This document shows positions 36,417 through 48,406 of a stretch of DNA of 64,000 nucleotides, piece by piece. The notes below the pieces were generated by a model. The model was not told the DNA's origin. It saw only the letters and a list, made by a program, of their open reading frames with translations, and made no database searches. This stretch comes from Panagrolaimus kolymaensis (lineage: Eukaryota > Nematoda > Chromadorea > Rhabditida > Panagrolaimidae): the NCBI GenBank assembly GCA_028622995.1, contig JAJQJQ010000071.1, positions 62,001 to 126,000 of the forward strand, in the 5' to 3' direction. The stretch's first letter is position 1. Each line of letters begins with the position of its first letter. Position numbers and translations under genes: made by a program.

Positions 36417-37997
36417 ATGACAAATGAAATCCAAGCTCTTTGGCCTTTAATTTATTTAATTCCATGTTACATTATTTATTGCCTATTTGCGAGGATGCTA
36501 TTTCGGTATACTGCAGCTGAAATGCATTCGCCATTTTATAATCTCATCAAACTTCTCGCCATCATTGATTTAGCTTTAATTCCAATGTTTTATATCAATG
36601 ATCGATTGGGACAAATTCCATTACTTTTTTCATTTTGTGATTCCCTTTCCAAACAAAATTTAATTTTAACTATTTGGTATTATATTGCTTGCGTTTTGCA
36701 ACATTCTCAATTTATTGTTCACGTTTTAATGGCATTTAATCGTTTCTCCGCAATAATAATGGTTAAAAGTTATAATTTTTTTTGGAATCCAGATAAATTT
36801 TGGATTATTGTTGTTTTAATTTTTCTTATTCCTGGTTGTTATATGTCTTGGTTATTAGTGGCTGGAAGTTATTATATGTTTATTGATTATCCAGCTATTA
36901 ATTATAAAGGATATCGAATAAATAATAATAGTATGGGAGCTATTGTAAGTTTAAATCAGGCTTAAAAATAATTTACGTTGCAAGGTTCAAAAGACAAAAA
37001 TTTCATTGCGATACAGTAAAAACCAATTTTTGCTTTTCTAAATTTTTTTATAACAAAATTTTTGTTGTGTTTTAGACTTTTTTTTTAAACAGAATTTTTT
37101 GATATTCATGATCAGAAAAATATAAATTTCTTTTTTTTTTTTTGCAGGTTCGAAAATCCACCTTTTTACTCACCATGTCCATAATTTCTTGCATACTCAC
37201 AATTGCAATGGATATTTTTACTGTAACATTTTTATATCGTCGACGAAAGCGTTTAGTTGAAAATAAAAAACAATTCCATAATGATATTCGATTGTTTGCT
37301 GTTTCAGTCGTTTTGCTCATCACTCATTTATTTTATACTTCCATTGAAGTAAGTTTTTTTTGCTACAACAAAAAAAGAATAATATTTTGTGATGGGAAAA
37401 AAATGCAACAAAAAATGGCGACTTTTTTGTTGGAAGATTCAAAGGAAAAACAAACAAACAAAAAATAACAGTACTTTGAATATCAGAAATTATTTTTTCT
37501 ATTTTGGGGTTAGCTGAAAGTGTACCGTATTTCATCTTTTGACTTTTCACTTTTGGATTTTGTGAACTACAAAAAAGCATAAAACAAAACAAAAAAGTAA
37601 CAATTTTTTTTGCAACAACTTTTATTCCTTTGAGACTTAATTAACTTCAAAAATTTTCCAAAAAATAGCTTTTACCGTACTTTTCTAACTTTAATTCAAA
37701 TATAACTTTTTTAAGGTACTTTTGTTTGGTTTCACATATCAAAATCCTGTGCTAGCATTAACATTCATAACTCCAGCACAAAATATTGCTTTGGATATAG
37801 CATCATTGACTTCACCATTTTGTGTTTTAATATTAAATTCCAAACTTCGAACAATATTTTTTAAAACAGCTTTATCATTTTCTAAAACAAATTTTTCTAC
37901 AAATATAAGAAATATTCATACTGTGGCAATTGTTAGTACTGTGGCCGCAACAAATAATCATGGAAGAATTAATCGAGTACAATCAATGGTTACATAG
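36417..37997 (+). CDS. Seven-transmembrane serpentine chemoreceptor (srg/srv-like)
   Basis: Exons 36417-36944, 37148-37348 and 37716-37997 give 336 residues. About seven hydrophobic segments can be seen, starting with WPLIYLIPCYIIYCLFA and including IWYYIACVLQHSQFIVHVLM. The segment after TM3 reads FNRFSAIIMVKSYNFFW, a pattern typical of nematode class gamma receptors. The third exon adds TM6 and TM7 (YQNPVLALTFITPAQNIA, LDIASLTSPFCVLILNSKLR) and a short cytoplasmic tail. Such receptors act in the plasma membrane of chemosensory cilia. The exact subfamily is uncertain. Intron 2 is long (367 bases). Confidence 0.8.
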
Positions 37998-38332
37998 TTT
38001 ATGCTTTTTAAAAATTTTGTTAAATTTAGTTTTGTGTAATTTGAAGAAGAAAAATAAAGTTATAAAAGTTACTACAGTGTTAGGTTTTTGTGCATTCCAT
38101 CGTGGGCTTTTTTATCTGGAACACAAATAGAATAAATGCTTGTAAAGGGAAAGACATTATACTGTAAATAATCAAAGACAAAGTTGAATTTTAACAAAAA
38201 AACCATTTACTTAACAAAAACAAAATAATGCAAAAATGACAAAAAAAAAACAATAAACAAAAAAGTTAATAAAAATTATATAGTAAACAACAACAGCTCC
38301 TTCAAAAATAGGTAACCATCTTGATGCAATCC

Positions 38333-40811
38333 TCAATCATCGACAGTTTCTTCCGAAGCACCAGGATCATCTGAAGGAGGTAAAGATGTATTGTTAAAAA
38401 TGCTAAAGTTGAGTTTATCAGTTTGATTCATTTCAGAAGTTCCAAAGCTTGACATATCAGAAAAGTTTTCAATAATCATAGTGGCATTGATGTTTGAGGA
38501 GGCATTAAGACGTTCACTTCTTCTTCTTTTTGGAGTTGAATCCCATGGAAAAACAGAAAATTTCTCAACCAGCTTGGATGCTTTCGTATTTGAGTGGCAG
38601 CTTGAACGTTTCATTTCTTGTGGTGTAACAGCAACGGAATCATCTGACGAGGATGATGAGCATGAGGATGATGATGAGGACGATGAGGATGATGACGACA
38701 ATTCTGGAAGGAAGGGACTTCGATAGGTGCTTGAAATTGTTGCCATAGTTGAATCAGGTGAAAGAGAACCAGGTAGAAATTTTGATTTGTTCAATGTTCC
38801 ATTAACAAAAGAGCGTTGAGAAGGAGTTATCGAAGCAATGTTAGAAAAATCATCAGCGAGTTCAGCTAAAATTTTCGAATCAGTTATACTTGATGTTGTA
38901 AAGTTAAATGAATCATTTCTTCGAGGAGGAGTCACAAGATCAATTATAGAATCATCGTTTAGTTCAACAAACGTCTTCGATCCAATAGTGCTGGAATTAG
39001 TAACATTCAAAGATTGCCTTCTTCGGGGTGTTTCAATTTCCATTGCAGAGCCATCAGATATTTGTGTAAGCGAAATCGGATCATTAATACTTGAATTTGT
39101 GGTACTATCCAACGGACGAGGCGTTTCAGTCATAGAACAATCAGATAGTTCGGCAAGCAACTTTGCATGAGTGATGCTAGAGAATGTATGATTCAACGAT
39201 TGACTTCGAACAGGATCATCAAGTACCTTCAGACCAGTAGCTCTTGAAATTGCAGCAGTTCGATTTCTTTGAGGAGTTGAAATAATTTGAACATCTGAGT
39301 CATCAAATGCTACAGCACGGAAGTTCGAACCAGTATTAGTGCTATTAAAACGCACACCATTTCCACTTCGATGAGTTGCCATTTTTGAGCCATTATCAAC
39401 AGGTGAGTCTTCTATGGTAATAATGCTGATTGTTCGACTTCTTCTTGGATTCTTTGAAATAATAACCATTTGAGGAGACGCCATCTTGTTGCTAGTAATT
39501 TGAGTATGTTTGGCATTCTTTCGTCGGCGTTTTCGTGGAACTGGACTATTTGAACTATCAGCAGACGCATTACTACCATTGTTATTCTTTCTTTGACGTT
39601 TTCTTGCAGGTTTACTAGCTACTTTTTCACAGTGGAATTCACGTACAATTTCATAAATTTTCTTAATGGCGGCGGGTACATCACCTTCGGATTTTGCTAA
39701 AAAGAAAGTAGCATTAATTAAAATTGTATAAATGTAAAGACATTTTTGACAACTTTAAACATCTTTGATTCAAAATAAACCAACAAAACTAACCTTTCGC
39801 AACTCTAATAAAACCTTTTGAATAAATATTAAATGTTGATTCGGGTTCAGTCATCAGCCAATTAACAAAGCAACCTTTTTCACGCTCCTCATAAGAAGAT
39901 TCTTTGGGATATTTGGATGCAAGCTAAAAAAATATAAAACTTCAAAACAACATCCATAAAATAACCATTTTTCAACAAAAAAAACAAAAGGAAAAAACAA
40001 GCAAACCTTATGAAGATTGATGCGAAAAGGAAACTTGACACCACCAAAGACATTTTTTATGCTAAAATTTGATGGTTGAGCTGTACGTTCCATTATTCGG
40101 TGAACTTCGCGATTCACTAAATCAGCAGCACGTCGAGAATCAGCTTCACTAAAAAAAGATCAATTCAGTAACGAAAAAATGAACAAGAAAAGAGTAAAAA
40201 GATGCCAACCTTTTATTTCCAGTAATACGAATATAGCCTTTGCCACAAATCTCTGCAGTACACTGAGGATCCAATAGTCTTCTTTTTATTCTACCATTAC
40301 TCACAAAAGAATAGTCCGATGAAAATGAACGAAGTTTTCGAAGATCAATATCGAACGGCAATTGAAAATCAGAAGCAACATTGTAAATCTTAAATTCGAT
40401 ATCTTCTGGTAATGATGAATGTTGTTGTTGTTGCGATAATCCAAGAGTAACATTTGAAATTGAAACAGGTTCAGCTGTCTAAAAAATGAAAGTAAATAGT
40501 TGAAAAAGCTGTAATCGTGTAAATAATTGGCAAGTTTAGAATCAAAAATAATGTTCACTAGTTGTGAATTAGTATGGTAACTACCAACAAGCAGATGCAA
40601 AGCTGCATTACCCAGAGGCCTTGAATAACATTGTTGTTTTGAAATAAAAAATGAAGAAAGAAGATTCTATCAAAGCAAATAAAATGGAAAAGTGCGTATG
40701 CATAATGATATAAATTGATAATAAAAAACGTTAACGTACAAGTTCCATTGCTTCGTTATCATTTCCTTGTTTCAAGCCTTCATTACGTTGACGATGATCA
40801 TTTGTTTCCAT
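38333..40811 (-). CDS. TBP-like factor paralogue with long repeat-bearing tail
   Basis: Exons 40811-40740, 40478-40210, 40148-40007, 39923-39794 and 39696-38333 give 658 residues. Residues about 45-230 are two TBP-type repeats: LPFDIDLRKL with DPQCTAEICGKGYIRITG, then FRINLHKLASKYPKESSYE with STFNIYSKGFIRVAK and AAIKKIYEIV. They match the adjacent TLF gene at 43151-44989. The tail (231-658) starts with a Lys/Arg-rich stretch like a nuclear signal. It then carries repeated units of about 35 residues with TPxRR, SLN/SFN-T, SS and ELxDDS, plus a Ser run. TBP-like factors bind promoters with TFIIA/TFIIB. The tail is not a usual part of the family; its TP sites could be kinase targets (inference). 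Confidence 0.8.
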
Positions 40812-41160
40812 AGCTAAAATAAAAAAAATAAAAAATGTAAGATTATGAAAACGCGCTCGATAACGATTAGTTAATGGGTAGTGTTAAAATCGGTGACATG
40901 AAAAGTTTATGTGCAAAACAAAAAAAGAATTTTAAAAAATGCGAAGAAGTCGAAATTTTCACTTTCTATTTTTTTGGCGCCAAAAATTCTTTGTTGGATT
41001 TCATTTTCGTAAAATTTCGAAATTTTAGTGCAGCTTTTCGACAGTAATTTTTTTGAAGTTATTCGAGTGCTCATTTGTTTTTTTGTTGCGTTAAAAATTA
41101 TTTGCTTTTGGAATTATTAATAAATTTACTTATATTAGACGCTATATAAAAAGAAAGAAA

Positions 41161-41485
41161 ATGGCAGTAAATTTTAAAGGTATCAATACCATTCTCTCCT
41201 CGATTTGGTAAGATTTTTGTATGAATGGTTTTTTGTTATTTAATGTGTCTCATTTTTCTTCAGCATTTTTTTGTTTCACATCTTCTTTTTAAACAATGCA
41301 GGATTTACAAGGAGGCAGGCTTTCATTGTGAAAGTGTGGATAAGGTTTTGGACGTTTTAGTGCTGCAACCTCGTCAAATTATATTAACTTATTCAGATTT
41401 TTTATGTAAACTTTTTGCAGTATGTTTTCACAAAAAATCTAAAAATAAAAATGCTCTTTCAATTTTTTTTTGTTTTTATCAATGA
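41161..41485 (+). CDS. Possible small two-exon gene, unknown
   Basis: Exons 41161-41207 and 41302-41485 give 76 residues starting MAVNFKGINTILSSIWIYKE, with a GT-AG intron in frame. The middle (EAGFHCESVDKVLDVLVLQPR) looks like folded helix. A GTATGT within exon 2 (after LCKLFA) could be a further donor, so the 3' end is uncertain. It is divergent from the TBP-like gene starting at 40811, with about 350 bp between starts. Confidence 0.4.
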
Positions 41486-43150
41486 TCAAATTATTCACCC
41501 CACAAAATAAAATGTTGCAAGATAAACTTTTGAAAAGTAAAAACCAAATTACAATGAAAAAATAATTGTACCATTCATATAAAATTGCTTGCTTCAAAAT
41601 TATCAATAACAAAGAGAGGTTGATCTTTAGAGGCTTGGTTACTGTGGTGTAGTAAATCCTAGTTACATGTCAAATAATGGCAGTTAAAAATAAATAACTG
41701 CTATCGACGATTTTGTTTGCTGCTGGTACTTTGTAAACAGAGGACGACAATCAAGAAACATTTTTTAAATTTCTCGTTAAAGCTTTAAAAAAAATCTTCC
41801 TCTTTTTTTGTCGTTGTGTAACATCAAGTTGAAGAAGAAGGCAAGTGTATTTTTTTGTCAAGATTCTCAATGAAATAAATTGCTTCCATATCTTTTTTTA
41901 CTTGGTTTTCACCTTTTCGTTTCTAATTTGAATGCAAGCAAGTAAAAAAGAAAGAGCAATGAATTAGAAAACGAATAATTTTTCCTTGCCTTCTTAGAAA
42001 TGGATGAGAAAGACAAATTTTTTGCTTTTTTTTTATGTTTTAAAAACTTCACACTTTAAAAGTTCAAGTTATTAATTTATTTTTTGGTTTAAAAAAAACA
42101 AACAGTAAAATAAAAAGTAATAGTATTATTTTTTTGTCAATAAAAATGAGTGATACAAGTTTTAATAAACATACATATATATAAAATTTTATAAAATTAA
42201 AAAAAGCTTGAACGAAGAAACATAACTTTTGGTTTATGAAAGAATTAGAGAGAAGAAAGAGGAGAAGAAAATTTAAGAAAAAAAAAAGAAAAAAAAGATC
42301 ACACAGAGAAAAAAAAATGTAAATGTTTCAAATTTAAATAATCCAAAAAAATATTTCATATTTCATTAATCATGAGAAAAAAAAAGAAGCCATCATGGCT
42401 TTGAAGAAACAAAAATAAAAAAATAAAGTAATAGAGAGAGTGTGATGAGTCAATGAGATTGGTGCAAACAAAAAAAGCAATAAATGAAAATTATTAGAAA
42501 TATTTTTGTTTATTTTTTAAAATTTTTTTTTCAAAATTAATGAGTAAAGTTAAGATTTTTTTTTCTGTAAATTTTTCTTTTTCTTTTTGAAGATCACATC
42601 GGAAAGAAAGAATTAATTAATAATTATATTATATAAAAAATATGGAAAAGACGAAGATAAGACTTTTTTTGATGATGGATACACAGTGGCAAAGTAATAG
42701 TAGGTAAGAATTAACATGATGAGAAAAACCTATTGCAAGATTTGAAAAAGAAAAAAAAAGAGTAGTGAACAATAAAAATAAAGATAAAACCGTATTAGAA
42801 ATTAGCCGAATATGAAATTTAATATTTTTAAAAAAAGAAGTAAAATTTTGATTTTTAAATTGCATCAGCAAAAAAAAAGATAAAGTTTTGGGTAAGTAAA
42901 TTTCTTTCTGGATCTCGGATTCTTACAGAAATGGATTTTTTTTTATCCAAAACCAAGCAATTATTTTTTTAGTCGCTCCAAATATATTATAAAATCAAAG
43001 GTTAGTAAATATACATACAAAAAGAAAGAAAAATGATGAGAGACAATAATATTATTTTTTAGAAATAAAAAACCCTATTTTAAAAAACCATATATGTTGT
43101 TAAGAAAATATTTTTCATTTGGGACAACGACAAACACTTTAAAGATTTTT
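41486..43150. other. Intergenic stretch
   Basis: Homopolymer-rich. No coding or RNA gene that I can support between the small gene and the 3' end of the TLF gene. Confidence 0.5.
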
Positions 43151-44989
43151 TTAAAGGATATCATCATCATCATAGAGATCAGCTTCATCTTCCCAAAGTG
43201 ATCGATTACCAGAAATATTATCTTCTTCATCAAATTCATCAACATCATATTTAGGTTGTCGACTTTGTTGTTGATGAGTAGTTGAACCACCACGAATACG
43301 TTTAATTCCAAGTTTTGAATCAATTCCATCGATGGCGTCATTATTATTTGGTGTTGGACGTTTACGTGATGATGATTGTTGAATTCGTGATAATTTAGAT
43401 GGATCACAACGAAATTCTGATACATAATTATATATTTGACCTAATGCAATCATAACATCATTTTCTGATGTTGCACCTGTAACAACTATAGTACCCGTTG
43501 TATGAATTCTTAATGATGCTTTAGGTTCAATCATTTTCCAAATTAATCCCACAGTTAATTCAGGTTCATAATAAGTTTCTTTAGGATATTTTCGATTAAT
43601 CTAAGAAAAAAAAAGCAATCATTTTTAGATCAAAAAAAAGAAGAAAAGAGTTAATTATCCAACAAACCTCATGAATGGCAATACCAAATGGAAGTCGGCA
43701 AGTTGCCATAATATTATTAATTCGAAATTTTCTTAATGTTACCCGATCTTGTGTTTTACCCATAATATTTTGTATTTCTCTTCCCATTCTTCGTGCAGCT
43801 CGACGTGAATCATTTTCACTATAAAATTAATGGGAATTAATTTTATTAACTTTTTTTGTTTGTTTGGAACAAATTTTAATTAACGAACCTTCGACAACCA
43901 ACAATATAAACTTTACCAGAATTATATATTTTTGCATGACATTCTGGATTTCTCATTTGTTTCATTAATACACTTCCTGAACGATCATATTGACAATTCC
44001 ATGTATTTAAAGCAAGCTTTTTGAGATCAACGTGCATAGGTAATGAATAATTACATACAACATTTTTAATACTAACATCAATATTTCCACCATCGCCGCC
44101 GCCTGCTGGTGGTATATCTGTTGGTTCTGTTTTTGGTGGGGGTTGATGTTGTTGTTCAAATGGAAAACCATTTTGGGATGGATTAATATCTTCTTGATAC
44201 ATCATTTCATTTGGTTCTGATTTAACTTGAGGCACCTAAATTTTTAAATAATGAATAGGAAGTTAGCAAAATTTTTTGAAGACCAAATTTCTCGACTAAC
44301 ATTTTTCGTCGGGAGAATATATAAAAAAAACTTACCAAAACTTGTTCAGCAATTTCAGTCATTTCATTTTTAATCATAATTCCATTATTAATATTATTAT
44401 CTGATGAAATTATTTCTTGTTTTATTACTTGTCGAGTTGTAGCAGCAGCAACTGTAGATGTAGCTGTAGATGCTTGTCTAACTACCATTCCTGATGGTAC
44501 ATGATATACCCTTTGAATTGGATATCCATGAGGTGAATAATGAATAGCTTGTTGTTGCTGATGTTGTTGGTGGTGATGAAATATTTGCTGTTGTTGGTGG
44601 TGGTGTTCATTTTTAACCCGAGTTTGTTGTTGATATACTACTTGCCTTGGCCTTGTTGATAGCATTTGTGGAAGGAGTTGCCCACGAACGATGGCTCCAG
44701 AATTAGGTATACGAACTAATCGTGGTTGCTGTTGATGTTGAGTATATTGAATATGTTGTTGTTGACCCGTTTTAACAACCGTAATAATTTGCTGCGGTCG
44801 ATGTGGTTGTGTTGATGATGCTGATGTTGATGATAACATTTGGGGAAGAATTTGATTACGTATTATTGGTTGATGATGATATATTGGTCTAATACCGCCA
44901 TTGTTTGCATTTGCAAGAATATGAATATATTGAGGTCTTTGTTGTTGTTGTGGTTGGTGAACATATCTTTGTTGACTTTCATCTACCAT
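43151..44989 (-). CDS. tlf-1: TBP-like factor (TLF/TBPL1 orthologue)
   Basis: Exons 44989-44336, 44235-43889, 43818-43668 and 43600-43151 give 533 residues. The N-terminal 268 residues are Gln/His-rich and low complexity. The saddle domain spans about 270-448. Repeat 1 has NVVCNYSLPMHVDLKKLAL, VLMKQMRNPECHAKIY and SGKVYIVGC; repeat 2 has MATCRLPFGIAIHE, YYEPELTVGLIWKM and LRIHTTGTIVVTGA. These match TLF rather than classical TBP, for example YEPEL and the SGK/TGT-I-V-TG turns. The acidic C-terminus ends DDDDIL. The protein is expected to be a nuclear general transcription factor that binds TFIIA and TFIIB and drives a subset of promoters. A TTTAG just 5' of the ATG suggests a 5'-UTR or trans-splice acceptor. 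Confidence 0.9.
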
Positions 44990-45710
44990 TGCAAACTAAA
45001 GCAACAAAACCTTTAACGAAAAGAAATATATGAAATTTGGGGGTTTGCATCGATAATAAAAACAAAACAAAAAAGTTAATCAATAAAATTAAGTTATCGA
45101 AATAAGTTAGTTAGTTTATTGCCCCGCATTTTGGAAGTTTTTATTTTAGGAAATGGGACAAGATTTTAGCAAGTTAAGAACCCATACTATCACAAAATTA
45201 AAGAAATAAACATGCTTCTAAAAGCTTTTCATGCGACTAATTTCAAGCAACCGCAAAACTTTCAATAACTTGATCAACAACTTGCGAAAGAGTTTTTAAT
45301 TTAGTAATTTTTAGCCCAGCTATTATGTTAACAGAGGAATAAGATCATGACCCTCCATAGTAACCTTTTTTGGATTGGATTAATAAAGAAAAATAGTTAG
45401 AAACAAAGCTTTATAAAATTTGTTGGAAAAATAAGAAAATTCCATTTTGCGCAAGAAACGTTTTTTTATGGAAGAAAAACTTTAGAGGAGCATGCACAGC
45501 AACAATCGTGTTAGGAAACGTTGTTTGCTTTAAAAGAGGATTATTGAAGAAGAAAAAAGTGAAACTCGCTGCAACGTTCAAAGATTTTTTTTGTCTTCCA
45601 AAATTAAGACAAAGCTTTTTACAAAGTTTTTATTAAACGTATCACCAGGAAAGAACGCTGAATATAAAGCTTTATCCTCGCAAGGGAAATTGCTAATCAA
45701 ACTGAAGAAG
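44990..45710. promoter_or_regulatory. Divergent intergenic region between TLF and galactosyltransferase genes
   Basis: About 720 bp separates the TLF start (minus) from the GT2 start (plus). It must hold the promoter of each, but I see no clear TATA box or known operator. Confidence 0.35.
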
Positions 45711-47962
45711 ATGATAGCAGAAAATGAACAACATACCGTGGAAGTTGTAAGTTCCTTTTTTATATCCCTTTTTTTAAATTTATTATTATTTTTTCAGTCT
45801 GTGATAATACCAGTGAAAAATGGAGAGAAATATTTATGTGAATGCTTTCAATCAATTATGGCTCAAACTGATTGTCCTTCTTCACTTGAGGTTAGTTGTC
45901 AGTCAGCTCGTTCTAATTCTTTGAGGGAAGATTTTATCAACTTTTTCACTTATTGTTTGGTTGTTTTTTAGGTTTCAATATACGATGATGGAAGCAATGA
46001 TGGAACTCAAGAAATTATCAACTCTTATCTAATAATGTTCGAAAAGCAAGGAATACAATTTACAAAAAGTCGAGGGGAAGTTTCTGGAGGTTAGCATTAT
46101 TGTAATTTTCAACGACTATGTATATAATTTTTTTATGCTTTTAGGCGTTGGATATGCTAAGAATCGAGCTGCTCAACAATCAAAAGGAAGATTTTTATGC
46201 TTCTTAGATGCTGATGATATTATGCTTCCTGATAGAATTGCAAAACAATATTCAAAAGCTTGTGAATTTGAAAGAAATGGAAAGCTTGCGTTTATTGGAA
46301 GCTGCTTTGAAAGATTACCGAAGAATTCAACAGAAAGATATACTCGATGGGCTTGTAATTTAACGCAAAAGCAGCTATATACTCAAGTAAAAAATCTTGC
46401 TTGGCTGCTTTAAAATCTGCCTAAGCATCTTTCTTCCAACATTCTTTATATTTTTGGAGATAATGTAGCCGAAGATCAAACTTTTGTTTCACTCAAATTT
46501 TTTCTTATTCGTTCATGCTTTTTAGATTTACACCGCTTTTGGACCAACGCTGATTGCACCGACATGGTTTATATCTTGTCAAATTTACACTCAAATTTGT
46601 GGCTTCAATGAAAGTTTACAAAATGGATTCCCAGAAGATTTAGACTTTTTTTACAAAGCTCTCCCACTTCATGTTCAACTTTGTCGTATCGAAAAGCCGC
46701 TCTTAGTCTATCGATATCATTCAGAATGCACAACTTTTGATGTCAATGAAAAAACTATTTGGGAGCTTCGAATAAAGCAACTTGAAGAAGATGTTCTGCC
46801 TCTTTGGTCAACGATAACAATATGGAATGCAGGAAAGCAAGGAAAACGATTATATAAGTAAGTTGATTTTTTCCAAATATAATATTGTGAAGAAAATGAT
46901 CCAGCTTTGTAAAATAACGAGGCAAATGAAATTTGAAAAGAATAGCCCGCAAATCAGATTAGAAAACTTTGTTTTAAAAAATGCGTATCCATCGCCATGC
47001 AAAAGTTACGAAATCCAAGGTCGACCAAATGTGTCTTTGGCATGAGAGAGTCCATTAAACGTTGAGACGTCAGACAAAAAAGAAAGTACATGTTTATCCT
47101 AATTATTGTCTTATCTCTTTTTGATTGCATTTTTGTAGCTATTAGAAAGTTTGAGTATCTTACATATATCATCGAAACACAAACCCTGTAGCAAATGTTT
47201 GGTTACCAAGGCTACGAAATGAGCTCATTGTTGCGTTGCTTGATTGGAAGTTTGGTAAGAAAATAGTCTCATTTCAAGAAACTTTATTGAAAACGCTTTT
47301 AACTAGCTTATTTTTTGTAAGGCATTGCGATTGAAAGGATTGCAATAATTAGTTTTCATTTTTTATCAAAGTAATTTAGTTCCTTGCGAGTTGTTAAAAA
47401 TGCTCAATCGAAGCTATAAAATCTATTTATTGTTTAGTAAGCTCTAGTACCACCCATATGTCTATTTTATTAAGAACCACAATCAATCAATTTGGTAGTT
47501 AGTTGCGCCACTCCCTTGCAACAGTAAAATAACGTTTATTTCTCAATCAATCGATAATAATCTTTTTATATTTTAGATCTCTTTCACCTATAAATCAATT
47601 AAAAGTGATAGCATTTTGTGATGTGGATGAAAAGAAAATACAACAGCAAAAGAATTATGAAGTTTATGATGATAAATTGCGAAAAGTAATTGCAAAAATT
47701 CCGATAATTTCATACAAATAAGTTTTTTGTTTTGTTGCTTTTTACATATAATTTTTTGTTCGCCTTTTGTTTTGAGACGTTTTCTTAGACTAAACATCAA
47801 AAATATCGAACCATTTATGTATTCTAATGAAATTTTGTTTATAGAAATGCGCAACCACCCGCTATAATAGCAGTGAAATTGGATATGACAAATGGTCAAA
47901 TGGAAGAATATTTAGAAAACAAAAGATGGATTGAATTTGATGATTATATTCATTTTAGTTAA
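45711..47962 (+). CDS. Queuosine-tRNA galactosyltransferase-type GT2 protein (B3GNTL1/QTGAL orthologue)
   Basis: Exons 45711-45746, 45798-45890, 45972-46089, 46145-46386, 46526-46857, 47577-47717 and 47845-47962 give 359 residues, the length usual for B3GNTL1. The GT-A fold is clear: SVIIPVKNGE at 13, YDDGSNDGT at about 47-55, and the metal-binding DADD at 104-107. PEDLDFFYKALP and WNAGKQGKRLYK follow, then a C-terminal AFCDVDEKKI and QPPAIIAVKLDMTNGQ ending YIHFS. Vertebrate B3GNTL1 is reported to galactosylate queuosine in tRNA, and the same role is inferred here. The last intron (47718-47844) starts ATAAGT instead of GT. The intron at 46858-47576 is unusually long. First of three closely spaced plus-strand genes. 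Confidence 0.88.
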
Positions 47963-48406
47963 TGGAAACACCAAAAGTACATTTTGAAAAAGAATATTAA
48001 ATAAAACAAAACAATAAACGAATAAATGTAAGTTTTATTTGGTGGATGATTATTGATGATGAAAAGCAAGAACATCAGCAAATTTTTGTTTTACATATCT
48101 CAATGCTGATGATGATGAAAGTAAAAAAAGTCTTTACACGAAATTTTTTTTTCACTTTTTATGCAAAAAAAGAGATGAAGGCGGAGTTTACCATTAGAGT
48201 TCAATGCGTGTGAAAAATTGTTTATGTTGTTTGTTGTAATTTGGTTGCTTTTACGACTTTTCTTTTTTTTGCTCGATTAATGTTCTTACGTGCTTTGAAC
48301 TTTTAAATCATTAGGCTTTCCTTTTTTGAAGCAAATTTAATCACTTTAATTTTTCAGAATCTCAATCAATTTTCTTCCTTGAAACTTTGCCATCGTTGAA
48401 AGAATC

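Noticed and set aside
40560..40675. Ankyrin-like GNAALHLLV exon in intron 1 of the TBP-like paralogue
   Set aside because: Exons 1 and 2 join in frame without it, and no phase-compatible splice sites include it.
47160..47262. Coding-like stretch (YHRNTNPVANVWLPRLRNEL) within the galactosyltransferase intron
   Set aside because: It does not fit the family at that position, and the flanking exons already join in frame with the correct conserved sequence.
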